Part shown: positions 42,977 to 51,121 of the stretch, piece by piece
How the letters are laid out: the number at the start of each line of letters is the position of its first letter
Position numbering within the stretch: position 1 is the first letter of the stretch
Assembly: GCA_035448545.1 (NCBI GenBank)
Contig: DAOTJE010000006.1
Span: forward strand, 130,361-194,360
Source of the DNA: Anaerobaca sp035448545
Lineage (GTDB): Bacteria > Planctomycetota > Phycisphaerae > Sedimentisphaerales > Anaerobacaceae
Direction of reading: 5' to 3'
Length of the DNA stretch: 64,000 bases
The notes under the pieces: generated by a model
What the model was told of the DNA's origin: nothing
Database searches by the model: none
Seen by the model: only the letters and a program-made list of their open reading frames with translations
Program-made: the position numbers and the translations under genes

Positions 42977-43987
42977 TTATTTTCCGGTGAACTCGCGGGT
43001 GATCCGCAGGGTCTCGCCGGTGTCTTCCATCTCGAAGAGGTGCGGCTGGGCGTCGCGGTTGTTGGGTGAGTGTAGCACCATCATCAGTCGCGGGGCGTCG
43101 GGATCGAGGGTCGTGAAGAGCATGCCGTGGCCGCCGTCCCTGGCGTAGATGGGTTCGGCCTGCTGCCGCCAGGGTCCGGCGAGCCTGCCGGAGTCGCTGA
43201 TCGCGATGCCCGTGGTGTAGCCGCTGTAGCCGCCGCTGGTCCAGATCATGAACAGCTTGCCCGACTTGCTGGCGTACAGGTACGGTCCATCGGTGACGTG
43301 ACAACCGTACTGGTCGGACTTCTTGCTCCACTTGGCGTCGCTGCCGTGGAACAGCCGCTTGGGCTCGCCCACCGTCGCGGACAGGTCGTCTTTGAGCTGG
43401 ATGTACTCGACGGTGCCGTCCTTGATCTGCACCCATTCGTGGCAGAAGACCATGTACGGTGTGCCGTCCTCGACCCACAGTGTGCCGTCGAGCGTCATCA
43501 TGTCGGTCGGCAGGGTCGAATGGTTGGCGAACGGAGCGAACGGCCCGGTCGGCCGGTCCGCTGCGAGGACCTGCGAGCCCCGCGTCACACGGGGCAGCCA
43601 GTCGCGCCACTGCTCGGCGAAGCGGTTGCGCGTGTCGAACGTCAGGAACAGATAGTACTTGTCCCTGTACTTGTGCATCTCGGGTGCCCAGATGTTCACC
43701 ACGCGGATGTCGCCCCAGATGTCGTCGGGCGTGCGGAAGATCGTCCGGGGCCCCTGCCAGGTCTTGAGGTCCCTGCTGGTGTAGATGCGCACGCTGTTGA
43801 AGCCTGGGCCGACCATGTAATAGGTCCCGCTGGCCGCATCCGGCAGAATGCAGACGTCCCGCAGGTAGATCTCCGACAGGTGGACGATGTCGTTGGAGTC
43901 CTCGATCATCCGACGGCGCTGCCCCCCTGCCGCCATTGCCGAAACCAGAACCAACACCAGAATCACGCTCGCTCTTCCTGTGCTCAT
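42977..43987 (-). CDS. Glycoside hydrolase family 43-like protein, exported
   Basis: A 336-aa five-bladed propeller enzyme with a signal peptide (ASVILVLVLVSAMAAGGQ). The N-terminal catalytic aspartate lies in EIYLRDVCILPD. Blade 2 has NIWAPEMHKYRDKYYLF with the acidic residue of GH43 (WAPE). TDGPYLYASKSGKLFMIW is a later blade. It likely cleaves arabinose or xylose linkages. AAGGA lies six bases before the ATG at 43987. The zinc-ribbon gene upstream ends about 35 bp away. Confidence 0.88.
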   Translation of the reverse strand: MSTGRASVILVLVLVSAMAAGGQRRRMIEDSNDIVHLSEIYLRDVCILPDAASGTYYMVGPGFNSVRIYTSRDLKTWQGPRTIFRTPDDIWGDIRVVNIWAPEMHKYRDKYYLFLTFDTRNRFAEQWRDWLPRVTRGSQVLAADRPTGPFAPFANHSTLPTDMMTLDGTLWVEDGTPYMVFCHEWVQIKDGTVEYIQLKDDLSATVGEPKRLFHGSDAKWSKKSDQYGCHVTDGPYLYASKSGKLFMIWTSGGYSGYTTGIAISDSGRLAGPWRQQAEPIYARDGGHGMLFTTLDPDAPRLMMVLHSPNNRDAQPHLFEMEDTGETLRITREFTGK

Positions 43988-44022
43988 CGCCGTTCCTTTC
44001 GCGCATCCGTTTCGCGGGACGG

Positions 44023-44367
44023 TCATTCGCTGCGGCCCACGCTGTCGTCCTGATCCGGGGTGTCCTCTGTCTTGTCAGTGGACCGGAACAGCAGGCCGAT
44101 CAGCATGATCGGGACGTTCCACACGACCATGAGCAGGCGGAACAGCCGGCCCGCGAGGGAGACGTCGCGGTATCCGATCTGACGCCAGGCCTGCCCCCAG
44201 ACGCTCGCCTGCCAGCGAATGCTCTCCACGGGCAGATAATGCGTGAGCTGGCCCGTTGCGGCGCCGCAGTTGGGACAATAGTGCGCCAGCGGGTCTACCG
44301 GCCGGAAACACCGGATGCACACCGGCGACTGGCCGCCCTCTTCATCTGGAATGTCCTTCGCTTCCAT
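44023..44367 (-). CDS. Zinc-ribbon protein with one membrane-proximal helix
   Basis: A 114-aa protein. The N-terminal zinc ribbon is CIRC...CPNC at about residues 17-34. A helical region (about 70-95, LFRLLMVVWNVPIMLIGLLF) is a likely membrane segment. The C-terminus is acidic. AAGGAG lies seven bases before the ATG at 44367. It is upstream of, and probably co-transcribed with, the GH43-like gene. Function unknown; it resembles small envelope-tethered zinc proteins. Confidence 0.7.
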   Translation of the reverse strand: MEAKDIPDEEGGQSPVCIRCFRPVDPLAHYCPNCGAATGQLTHYLPVESIRWQASVWGQAWRQIGYRDVSLAGRLFRLLMVVWNVPIMLIGLLFRSTDKTEDTPDQDDSVGRSE

Positions 44368-44660
44368 CGAATTTCTCCTTTGCGGCTATTCCCGTCTGCC
44401 ATTGTGCCGGATCGTGTTTCCTCGCCAGGTCGCAGACGATCTTGTAGAGCGCCGGCAGGGCTCGGACCAGAACCGCATGCGGGACCAGTCCGCCGTATCC
44501 ACCCGGCCAGGCCGAGAACCCGCCCGGTTTCTTCGCCGAGGTGCCACAACAGGATTTTACACGTTGTACGGCGGAACACAACCTCTGCGGCGGGCGACGG
44601 GATAAGGCGTCGATCCCTGCCGGGTTGCGATCCATTGGGTGCTCTCAAGCGGATGTCATG

Positions 44661-45953
44661 CTACCTCTGTTCGAGCCACTGTCTCAACGGTTTGGATTCA
44701 GGGTAGTTTGATTCGGTGCTTTGGAGTTCGGAAATGATCTCGTCGCGGTCGTTCCAGATGGCCTTGTACCTGATGTTGATACCGGCCTCATCGCAGATCT
44801 TCATGGCACGGGCGGTGTCGCTGGCGCTGATCGCCCGTGCGGGGAAGCCAAACGGGCTGGTTGTGAGAATGCCGAGATCCTCGTAGTCGGCATCGTCCGT
44901 CACGATCCAGACGGCCGCTTGTCGAACGTCGGCGCTGACGTTGGCCTGGGCCAGAACGGGCATGAGCTGCGCCAACTGCCACTCGGGGGGTGACCTGCGC
45001 ACCATGAAACAGTCGCCGGCCCGCGGGACCTTTCTTGCCCTGTTGGCGCAGGCTACCGCGACGGAGACGGACTGCCATTCGTCCGACGTCAGTCGGACCT
45101 TGCTCTCCGCCGTGGTGACCATGTTCTGGACGGACGAATCGACCGCTACGAAGAAGGTGCCGACCGGGATGCGGAGGGCGAGCGGGTAAGGGACCAGCTT
45201 GCACATGCGCACGGTGATTTCCTGGATGTCGTCCCCACGGACAACCACGTCGATCTTCTCTTCTTCAAACAGGCTGACCAGGTCTCGCTCTTCGCTGAGG
45301 TCCCTGATGGCCTGCCGAACGCGTCCTTCCTCTTGATGGCCGGGGAAGTCTTCGAGAAACTGCTGGAACGAGGCGACGGTCCCGATCTTCATCGCGGCCG
45401 CAACGGGCGCGCGATCCGTCTTGAGAGCCGCAGCCCTCGATCTTGCTTCCTGCACGTGTTGCCCCTGGGGCAGGGCGCCGCAGTAGTCCTGGTAGGATCG
45501 GATAGTGTGGGCGGTGGTGGCCTCGTGCCAGCGTAGAGAGTCTATGTTGTCCCCGGCCGTGGCGACGTGCTTGCCCTCCGGGTGCAGTTGCAGATAGCGT
45601 TCGAACCCCTCGACCGTATTGTTGGTTGTGGCCTCCTGCCAGTGCAGGGCGTCAATGTGATCCCGGGCCTCGGCGGCGTGCCTGCCCTCACTGTGGAATC
45701 GCAGATACTGTTCGTACTCCTCGACCGTGTTGACTGCCTGCGCGTTAGCCCAGCCGCGTTCGTCATGCCGCCTCTGGGCTTCCCTGGCGTGGCGTCCATC
45801 AGGCCACGTCTCTACATACGACCTATAACCGGCTGCCCGGTCCCGGTGGGCGGCCCAGCGCCAATGGATTTCATCCCGGGTGGTGGGAATGATGGCGAGT
45901 GCCGGAGCCACCACGGCGAGCACGCCGAGGCCGATACCGATAGTCCTCTTCAT
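44661..45953 (-). CDS. Exported protein with four ~37-residue W-containing helical repeats
   Basis: A 430-aa protein with a signal or anchor segment (IGIGLGVLAVVAPALAII). From about residue 30 to 180 four repeats follow the pattern W...A.....Y..Y....P.G.H...A, for example WANAQAVNTVEEYEQYLRFH and WQEATTNNTVEGFERYLQLH. They resemble TPR or BamD-like repeats. The C-terminal half (about 220-430) contains mixed alpha/beta text with conserved-looking DDADYEDLGILTTSPFGFPA and no recognised catalytic motif. It could be an adaptor or a signalling protein. Function unknown. Confidence 0.65.
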   Translation of the reverse strand: MKRTIGIGLGVLAVVAPALAIIPTTRDEIHWRWAAHRDRAAGYRSYVETWPDGRHAREAQRRHDERGWANAQAVNTVEEYEQYLRFHSEGRHAAEARDHIDALHWQEATTNNTVEGFERYLQLHPEGKHVATAGDNIDSLRWHEATTAHTIRSYQDYCGALPQGQHVQEARSRAAALKTDRAPVAAAMKIGTVASFQQFLEDFPGHQEEGRVRQAIRDLSEERDLVSLFEEEKIDVVVRGDDIQEITVRMCKLVPYPLALRIPVGTFFVAVDSSVQNMVTTAESKVRLTSDEWQSVSVAVACANRARKVPRAGDCFMVRRSPPEWQLAQLMPVLAQANVSADVRQAAVWIVTDDADYEDLGILTTSPFGFPARAISASDTARAMKICDEAGINIRYKAIWNDRDEIISELQSTESNYPESKPLRQWLEQR

Positions 45954-46273
45954 GGTTGTCTTTGCCCTTCTGACATGTCTCGACCACCGTCACGCGAGAT
46001 TCTGTATGGTACCTGGTGTCCTCTCCAGTGTTCGGAGAACGGCACATGGGCTACACAGACGGCCATCTGTTCATCCGCTGCGGGGCGCGCCCCTCCCAAC
46101 GTCCATTCCCTCGGTATGGCGGCCTCCAGTATCTGATGTTATCGGCAAAACGGGGAAGTCAAATCAGCAAAAAGCGGACAGGCGCTTTGCCCGGCGGGCG
46201 GGTTTTGCGGGCTGGCAGGCGAGGTGGGGATCGGCTATAATGCCGGGCCTGTTGCAGGACTGGAGAATTCGAT
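45954..46273. other. Spacer before threonine synthase with a perfect -10 element
   Basis: I see no gene in these 320 bases. A perfect TATAAT is at 46236-46241, 32 bases before the threonine synthase ATG; the hexamer 17 bp upstream (TGGCAG) is a poor -35. GGAG lies eight bases before the ATG. Confidence 0.4.
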
Positions 46274-47614
46274 ATGGCTGATGTGGCGTTTCAGAGGTGC
46301 ATCAATCCGGCGTGCGGCGCCGAGTTCGATTGCGGGCAGGCGATCTTCAAGTGCCCCCGGTGCGGGGACCTGCTCGACGCCCAGTACGACTGGGACCGGG
46401 TGCCCGTGCCGAGAAAGCTCAGCGAGTTCGGCAAGCGGTGGGCGACGCGGGACCGGCGGCTGGACTTCTCGGGCGTGTGGCGGTTCCGCGAGCTGCTGGA
46501 CTTCTGTCCCGATGAGCACAAGGTCACGATCGGCGAAGGCCAGACGATCCTCCAGCAGAACCGCCAGATCGCCGAGCACCTGGGCATGAAGCCCGATGCA
46601 CTGCACCTTCAGTACGAAGGCTTGAACCCCTCCGGCTCGTTCAAGGACAACGGCATGACCGCGGCGTTCAGCCACGCGATGATGGTCGGCGCGACCTCGT
46701 GCGCGTGCGCCTCGACGGGCAACACGTCGGCATCGGTGGCGCTGTACGCCCATAGTTGTGGCCTGAAGTGCACCGTCTTCATCGGCTCCGGTCGGATCGC
46801 GTTCGGCAAGCTCAGCCAGGCGATGGACTACGGCGCCCAGACGATCCAGATCCAGGGCGACTTCGACGACTGCATGAGGCAGGTCCAGGCGGTCTGCACC
46901 GAGCTGGGGCTGTATCTGCTCAACTCGCTCAACCCGTTCCGGCTGGAAGGCCAGAAGACGATCATGTACCGCATCATCGAGGCCCTCGGCTGGCAGGTGC
47001 CCGACTGGATCATCGTGCCCGGCGGCAATCTCGGCAACTCCAGCGCGTTCGGCAAGGCGTTCCTGGAGCTCAAGCAGCTCGGCCTGATCGACCGCGTCCC
47101 GCGCCTGGCGATCGTCAACGCCACGGGCGCCGACACACTGACCGACCTGGTCAACAACAAGAAGCTTGTCTGGAACGGCGGGCATGTGAACCAGAAGATC
47201 ATCGACGACTACTACGCCGACCTGACGGCGCGTCACTTCTCGCCGCACACCTGCGCTTCCGCGATCGAAATCTCCCGGCCGGTGAACCTCAAAAAGTGCC
47301 TCCGCGCGATCGACGTCTGCAACGGCGTCGTCCTGGCCGTCACCGACCAGGAGATCTGCGACGCCAAGGCCCTGATCGGTAAGTATGGCCTGGGCTGCGA
47401 GCCGGCCTCGGCCGCCACCATCGCGGGGCTCAAGCACCTGCTCGCCGACGGTACGGTCGCCAAAGACGACCGCGTCGCCTGCGTCCTGACCGGGCACGCC
47501 CTGAAGGACCCCAACGTCACCGTCAACTACCACAAGGACAAGCTGGGTCCGTTCAGCAACGCCCCCGTCGAGGTCCCCAACGACCTCGATGCGATCATCA
47601 GGCTGATCCGCTGA
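46274..47614 (+). CDS. thrC: Threonine synthase
   Basis: A 446-aa PLP enzyme of the long class with a zinc ribbon. The N-terminus has CINPACGAEFDC and FKCPRCGDLLDA. The Schiff-base lysine lies in NPSGSFKDNGMT near residue 125. PGGNLGNSSAFGKAF is the phosphate-binding loop and GCEPASAATIAGLKHL the later conserved segment. It converts O-phosphohomoserine to threonine and phosphate in the cytosol. Downstream is a convergent NTase pair. Confidence 0.94.
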   Translation: MADVAFQRCINPACGAEFDCGQAIFKCPRCGDLLDAQYDWDRVPVPRKLSEFGKRWATRDRRLDFSGVWRFRELLDFCPDEHKVTIGEGQTILQQNRQIAEHLGMKPDALHLQYEGLNPSGSFKDNGMTAAFSHAMMVGATSCACASTGNTSASVALYAHSCGLKCTVFIGSGRIAFGKLSQAMDYGAQTIQIQGDFDDCMRQVQAVCTELGLYLLNSLNPFRLEGQKTIMYRIIEALGWQVPDWIIVPGGNLGNSSAFGKAFLELKQLGLIDRVPRLAIVNATGADTLTDLVNNKKLVWNGGHVNQKIIDDYYADLTARHFSPHTCASAIEISRPVNLKKCLRAIDVCNGVVLAVTDQEICDAKALIGKYGLGCEPASAATIAGLKHLLADGTVAKDDRVACVLTGHALKDPNVTVNYHKDKLGPFSNAPVEVPNDLDAIIRLIR

Positions 47615-47631
47615 CTCGGGCCTCAACCGGC

Positions 47632-48192
47632 CTATAGCTGGCCATGCATGCGGCGCAGGTGATCGATGATCTCGGGGGTTTCCTTGAGTCTGCACAGCGG
47701 GTCCAATTGGTCGAGGATGTAATCCCAGTCGAGGTCGGCTTGCTGTCGCGCGATAATGCTTTCGATGTCGGCCCAGTCTCTGGCCCGGTCGGCGAAGGCC
47801 TTGAGGACGATGAGGTCTTCGGCGGAGCACGTCAGAAGGGATACACCCGGCAGGAATTGATAGCGAGTCGCCCTGGACACAGCCCGTTCCTCGAAGGCGA
47901 TGCCACCCAGCGCCACGTCGATGGGAATGCCCTCCGGAGACTGGAGCAGCAACACGCGATGCTTCAAGGCAAACTCACGACTGGCGCAGACCCGTGCCTC
48001 ATATCGTTTCAACATCGCGTCGATGTAGACGGCCTCATTTCCGAAGCCGGCGAGAATCGTCAGGTCGATGTCGTTAGTCAATCGTGGCTGGCCCCACCGC
48101 TGGAGGGCGAGGCCGCCGATAAAGCAGTAACGCCAGCCCTGCTGAATTAGAAACGCTTCGAGGTCCGCTGCGGCGGAGAAGAGCGATCTCAT
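47632..48192 (-). CDS. Nucleotidyltransferase-fold protein (toxin-type or partner)
   Basis: A 186-aa protein. The active site is YCFIGGLALQRWGQPRLTNDIDLTIL, with GG then R-x-T-x-D-x-D, as in AbiEii and related nucleotidyltransferases, and a later acidic pair in SAEDLIVLKAFADRARDWADI. The start at 48192 excludes a low-complexity leader. Its ATG overlaps the upstream small gene's stop by four bases (ATGA), so the pair is an operon. A toxin or polynucleotide-modifying role is plausible; it could also be a metabolic NTase. Confidence 0.78.
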   Translation of the reverse strand: MRSLFSAAADLEAFLIQQGWRYCFIGGLALQRWGQPRLTNDIDLTILAGFGNEAVYIDAMLKRYEARVCASREFALKHRVLLLQSPEGIPIDVALGGIAFEERAVSRATRYQFLPGVSLLTCSAEDLIVLKAFADRARDWADIESIIARQQADLDWDYILDQLDPLCRLKETPEIIDHLRRMHGQL

Positions 48193-48413
48193 GGTCGCAG
48201 CCTCGCAAACAGGCGCTGCTGCTCCACCAGGCCCGAGGTGGCTGGAGGTTGCCAGTGAAGGCGTGCGGATTCGAAGGCGTCGGAAAGCTGCTCGATCGCC
48301 GTGGCGGTGTCGGTTTCTCGGATGGCTCTGGCGCGGGCCTGCTCCAGCATAACGCCCGCGGCCTCCCAGTTCCGGATCCACTGTCGGACACGTTGTTGTT
48401 CCATCCTGTCCAT
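48189..48413 (-). CDS. Small helical partner of the NTase (putative antitoxin)
   Basis: A 74-aa all-helical protein (MEQQRVRQWIRNWEAAGVML, then TATAIEQLSDAFESARLHW). It precedes the nucleotidyltransferase gene and overlaps it by ATGA. Gene order and size fit an antitoxin-toxin pair. An internal ATG at 48404 is possible. No ribosome site is clear for either. Confidence 0.65.
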   Translation of the reverse strand: MDRMEQQRVRQWIRNWEAAGVMLEQARARAIRETDTATAIEQLSDAFESARLHWQPPATSGLVEQQRLFARLRP

Positions 48414-48580
48414 GATTTCATTCTATCACGATCGGTGCTCATCGCGCAGGGTAAACCGCCGTCCGGCGTTGGGCATCGTAAGCGAGAAACGCGAGATGGT
48501 CGAGCACGGTAGAGACCCCGTCCCCTCAGGGTCCGCTGATCCGCTGAGCCTGGTGCCGTCCGTGGTTCTGGCGAAACGAG

Positions 48581-48612
48581 AAAGGGCTGGAAGCCGAAGC
48601 TTCCAGCCCTTT
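48581..48612 (-). terminator. Terminator after the first PEP-CTERM-like gene
   Basis: A perfect 14-bp stem (AAAGGGCTGGAAGC / GCTTCCAGCCCTTT) encloses the tetraloop CGAA (read on the plus strand; TTCG on the minus strand). On the minus strand it follows the stop of the gene at 48673 and is followed by short T-runs. Confidence 0.65.
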
Positions 48613-48672
48613 CCCACTCGTGTGTCGGAAACCTCCCGGCGCCGCACACCGCTTCGCCGGTTGCCCAGGTCC

Positions 48673-49401
48673 CTATGCACGTTTACGCAATCTCATGCCG
48701 GCGACGCCCAAGCCCAATACGCCCAGCAGCACCGCCCCGGGAATTGGCACGGGGCTGAGTTGCAGGTGGTCCATTTCGAAGGCCTTCAGAACAGGGTCGC
48801 CATCCGTCGCGATCACCTGGTAGGAGACTGCCGTAATGCCCACGGCAGAGGTCGCTCCGAGCCAGCCCTCCACGAAGTGCACGGTCCCATTGCCCGACTC
48901 AAGCGGCTGCGATGTGAAGGTGGACCCGCCGACCTCGGTGACAATCATACGAAAACTCTCGGCGGAACTACTGCTGTTGTCGTACACCCATGCTCCGAAC
49001 CCTTTGACCGGTTCCAAGAACGCGAAAGTGATTTCTCCATGAATCGTACCCGCCGCGTCGCGGTTGAGCAGTCCCATGCCATAGACCGTGCCATACACCG
49101 ATCCATTCGAGGAGCCACCCCAGCTACCGGCGAAGATCTCGGCCGTCGATGCCGTACCATTCAGGCCGCCCAGACCCACATTGGCCACGATGGAGCCGAA
49201 CGTAAGGCTGTCGATGTCCGCACTGCTCGCGAAGTTGTCCAGGTCCAGCTCCGTAAAGGTGCCTACGGCCGTTTGCCAGGGTATGTCCCATGTCGAGCTC
49301 GAGCTCGAATAGGTGTTCGGCGCAACGTAGAACGTCGGGTCCGCCGCCGCAGGCAGGGCCACGGATGCGCACAGCACTGCAACGAAGATCGCTCTCTTCA
49401 T
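48673..49401 (-). CDS. Exported protein with PEP-CTERM-like tail (copy 1)
   Basis: A 242-aa protein with a signal peptide (RAIFVAVLCASVALPAAA). The C-terminal sorting-type motif is VPIPGAVLLGVLGLG, then VAGMRLRKRA: a Pro-rich start, a hydrophobic helix and a basic end. Between them it is Ser-, Gly- and Asn-rich with beta-strand text (GTASTAEIFAGSWGGSSNG). AAGGAGG sits six bases before the ATG at 49401. Such tails direct exopolysaccharide-linked anchoring in related bacteria. No exosortase gene is in the window. Confidence 0.85.
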   Translation of the reverse strand: MKRAIFVAVLCASVALPAAADPTFYVAPNTYSSSSSTWDIPWQTAVGTFTELDLDNFASSADIDSLTFGSIVANVGLGGLNGTASTAEIFAGSWGGSSNGSVYGTVYGMGLLNRDAAGTIHGEITFAFLEPVKGFGAWVYDNSSSSAESFRMIVTEVGGSTFTSQPLESGNGTVHFVEGWLGATSAVGITAVSYQVIATDGDPVLKAFEMDHLQLSPVPIPGAVLLGVLGLGVAGMRLRKRA

Positions 49402-49427
49402 CCACCACCTCCTTCTCAATGCCGGCA

Positions 49428-49455
49428 AGCAAAGCCCCTGAAGTAGGGCTTCGCT
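49428..49455 (-). terminator. Imperfect hairpin between the two PEP-CTERM-like genes
   Basis: AGCAAAGCCC and GGGCTTCGCT pair with one G-U around an 8-nt loop. It lies after the stop of the gene at 49499 and before the next start. No T-run follows, so termination is only a possibility. Confidence 0.3.
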
Positions 49456-49498
49456 GCCCGGTCTTATTGCAACTACATAAGTTGTCGGTTTCCAGCCC

Positions 49499-50140
49499 TC
49501 AGGACCGCTTGCGCAACCTCGCGCCGGCTACGCCCAGACCCAGCATGCCCAGCAGCACCGCCCCGGGCACGGGAACGAGCCGGACATCGTCAAAATACAC
49601 GTCACCCGCGACGTTGGCGAGGCTGTAGCCTTGCAGATAGAAATCCTCGAACATCAGATGAACGGGGTTCATCCCGGCCGTGGCGGTGAACGTGTAGCTG
49701 TAGCTGTGCCATTGGCCATCGTCGGCCAGCACAGGGGCCGCACCACTGACAGTGCCGGTCCCGTAGTACCATTTGTGCGTGCCCGGAAAGCCGGAAGAAA
49801 TGCCCGCGTAGCCGCCGAGATCTCCGGAGGTCCCACCCTTCGTAGGATCGCCGAGGTACTCGAAGGAAATCGTGTACTTCTGGCCCGCCGTGACGGCAAA
49901 GCCGGCGGCGGTGGCGAAGATGTCGCCACCCCAGTTCGTCTGGGAGAATGTCAGCACGTGGTTGCTGGCGTCCAGAGGATCGGACACGATCTGACCGTGG
50001 TGAGAGGTCGAAGTGCCGTCCTTGCCCACCCACGCCGACAGGCTGCCGCTCTCGAAGTCATCATAGAACAGATCGGCCGAAACGGTTGCACCCAGCATTA
50101 CTGCGACGGCCAGAGCCAGTATTATGTATTTCGCAAACAT
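49499..50140 (-). CDS. Exported protein with PEP-CTERM-like tail (copy 2)
   Basis: A 213-aa protein, signal KYIILALAVAVMLGATVSA. The tail is VPVPGAVLLGMLGLG, then VAGARLRKRS, almost identical to copy 1. The rest is a beta-sandwich-like domain (LFYDDFESGSLSAWVGKDG, VHLMFEDFYLQG, VYFDDVRLVPV) that resembles laminin-G-like carbohydrate modules. An AGGAGG four bases before the ATG at 50140 favours that start over the GTG at 50143. Confidence 0.85.
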   Translation of the reverse strand: MFAKYIILALAVAVMLGATVSADLFYDDFESGSLSAWVGKDGTSTSHHGQIVSDPLDASNHVLTFSQTNWGGDIFATAAGFAVTAGQKYTISFEYLGDPTKGGTSGDLGGYAGISSGFPGTHKWYYGTGTVSGAAPVLADDGQWHSYSYTFTATAGMNPVHLMFEDFYLQGYSLANVAGDVYFDDVRLVPVPGAVLLGMLGLGVAGARLRKRS

Positions 50141-50171
50141 CACTCCTCCTGTCCTATCTCGAATCCTGAAC

Positions 50172-50268
50172 TTATGCGCGCTTGCGTAATTTGATGCCGG
50201 CGACGCTCAGGCCCAGCACGCCCAGCAGCACCGCACAGCAGCATGCTGATATTGAGGTTCTTCTTCAT
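50172..50268 (-). pseudogene. PEP-CTERM gene remnant with internal deletion
   Basis: The start is intact: AGGAG lies six bases before ATG at 50268, followed by KKNLNISML, a signal-peptide start. After about 35 bases the sequence jumps into the tail AVLLGVLGLSVAG, then IKLRKRA and the stop at 50172, in another frame. The middle of a gene of this family has been lost, leaving 97 bp. The tail matches the two neighbours. Confidence 0.7.
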
Positions 50269-50367
50269 TCTCATCTCCTGCTTCCTGAGCCAAGTATTTG
50301 CGTTTCCGAGCTTGAGGCGCGGAATTTCGATAGTCCGACTGACTGTCGTCGGGTCCGACCGATTCTC

Positions 50368-50967
50368 TCAGGAACAAAGCGGAGGGCCTCGGGAGACGAG
50401 GCTGTCGGGTGTGTGTTGGGATGGACGCCACGGCGATGTGATTGCATCGGAGCGGCACGGTGGCAGAGAACGGTCCGGTGTGCCGTCGGGCTGGATGAAG
50501 CAGCAGGCGGGCACGGGACAGAGTGTGTCCGGGTTGACGGCGTGGCTATAGCCGATCTGGAACGGGCCGCCACTGTAATACCAGTCCGGGACGAAACCGA
50601 GCGACGCCTTCCTGACCCAGCGGCCCGAGCGGCACAGGCCCAGACCGACAAAGGCGTACAAACAAAAGTCAAGACTGCTCTGGTTGTGCGACAGGATGCG
50701 CACGGCCGGCCCGGCGGAATCGACCGATTCGATCTCCACAGGCAGCCCGGCCACGCAGGCCAAAGGCAGCAGGTCCACCTGGGCCGGGCCGAACTCGACA
50801 CATAGATCAAGCCCGTCAACACAGGTGGGATTCGATTCGTCGCAGGGGTCGAGCATCCATGTCGAGGATGGACTGCCGACCGACTGGGGCACCATGTCGG
50901 CATAGAGAGGCGCTGTCATGGCGAGCGCCACGACAGCCGCAACGACGATCTTTCTCCCCTGGATCAT
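50368..50967 (-). CDS. Exported cysteine-rich protein, no sorting tail
   Basis: A 199-aa protein with a signal (KIVVAAVVALAMTAPLYA). It contains about ten cysteines in the mature part (LDPCDESNPTCVDGLDLCVEF, ACVAGLP, DFCLYA, LGLCRSG, DTLCPVPACCF), likely disulfide-bonded. It has no PEP-CTERM tail but sits beside three such genes. GGTGA is near the ATG at 50967; the longer frame to 51231 has no signal. Family unknown. Confidence 0.7.
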   Translation of the reverse strand: MIQGRKIVVAAVVALAMTAPLYADMVPQSVGSPSSTWMLDPCDESNPTCVDGLDLCVEFGPAQVDLLPLACVAGLPVEIESVDSAGPAVRILSHNQSSLDFCLYAFVGLGLCRSGRWVRKASLGFVPDWYYSGGPFQIGYSHAVNPDTLCPVPACCFIQPDGTPDRSLPPCRSDAITSPWRPSQHTPDSLVSRGPPLCS

Positions 50968-51121
50968 CGGTTCACCTACCCTGCACTCCGACGACAGACA
51001 ACCCTTGACCATAGCCGAAAACGCCTTATTTGTCAAGTGAGAAGTTGGGGAAATCGCGATGTTTTCGCGCTGGTTGGCCGCCGGACGGATCTGCCGTATT
51101 GCCATATTGAGCGGACGGGTC

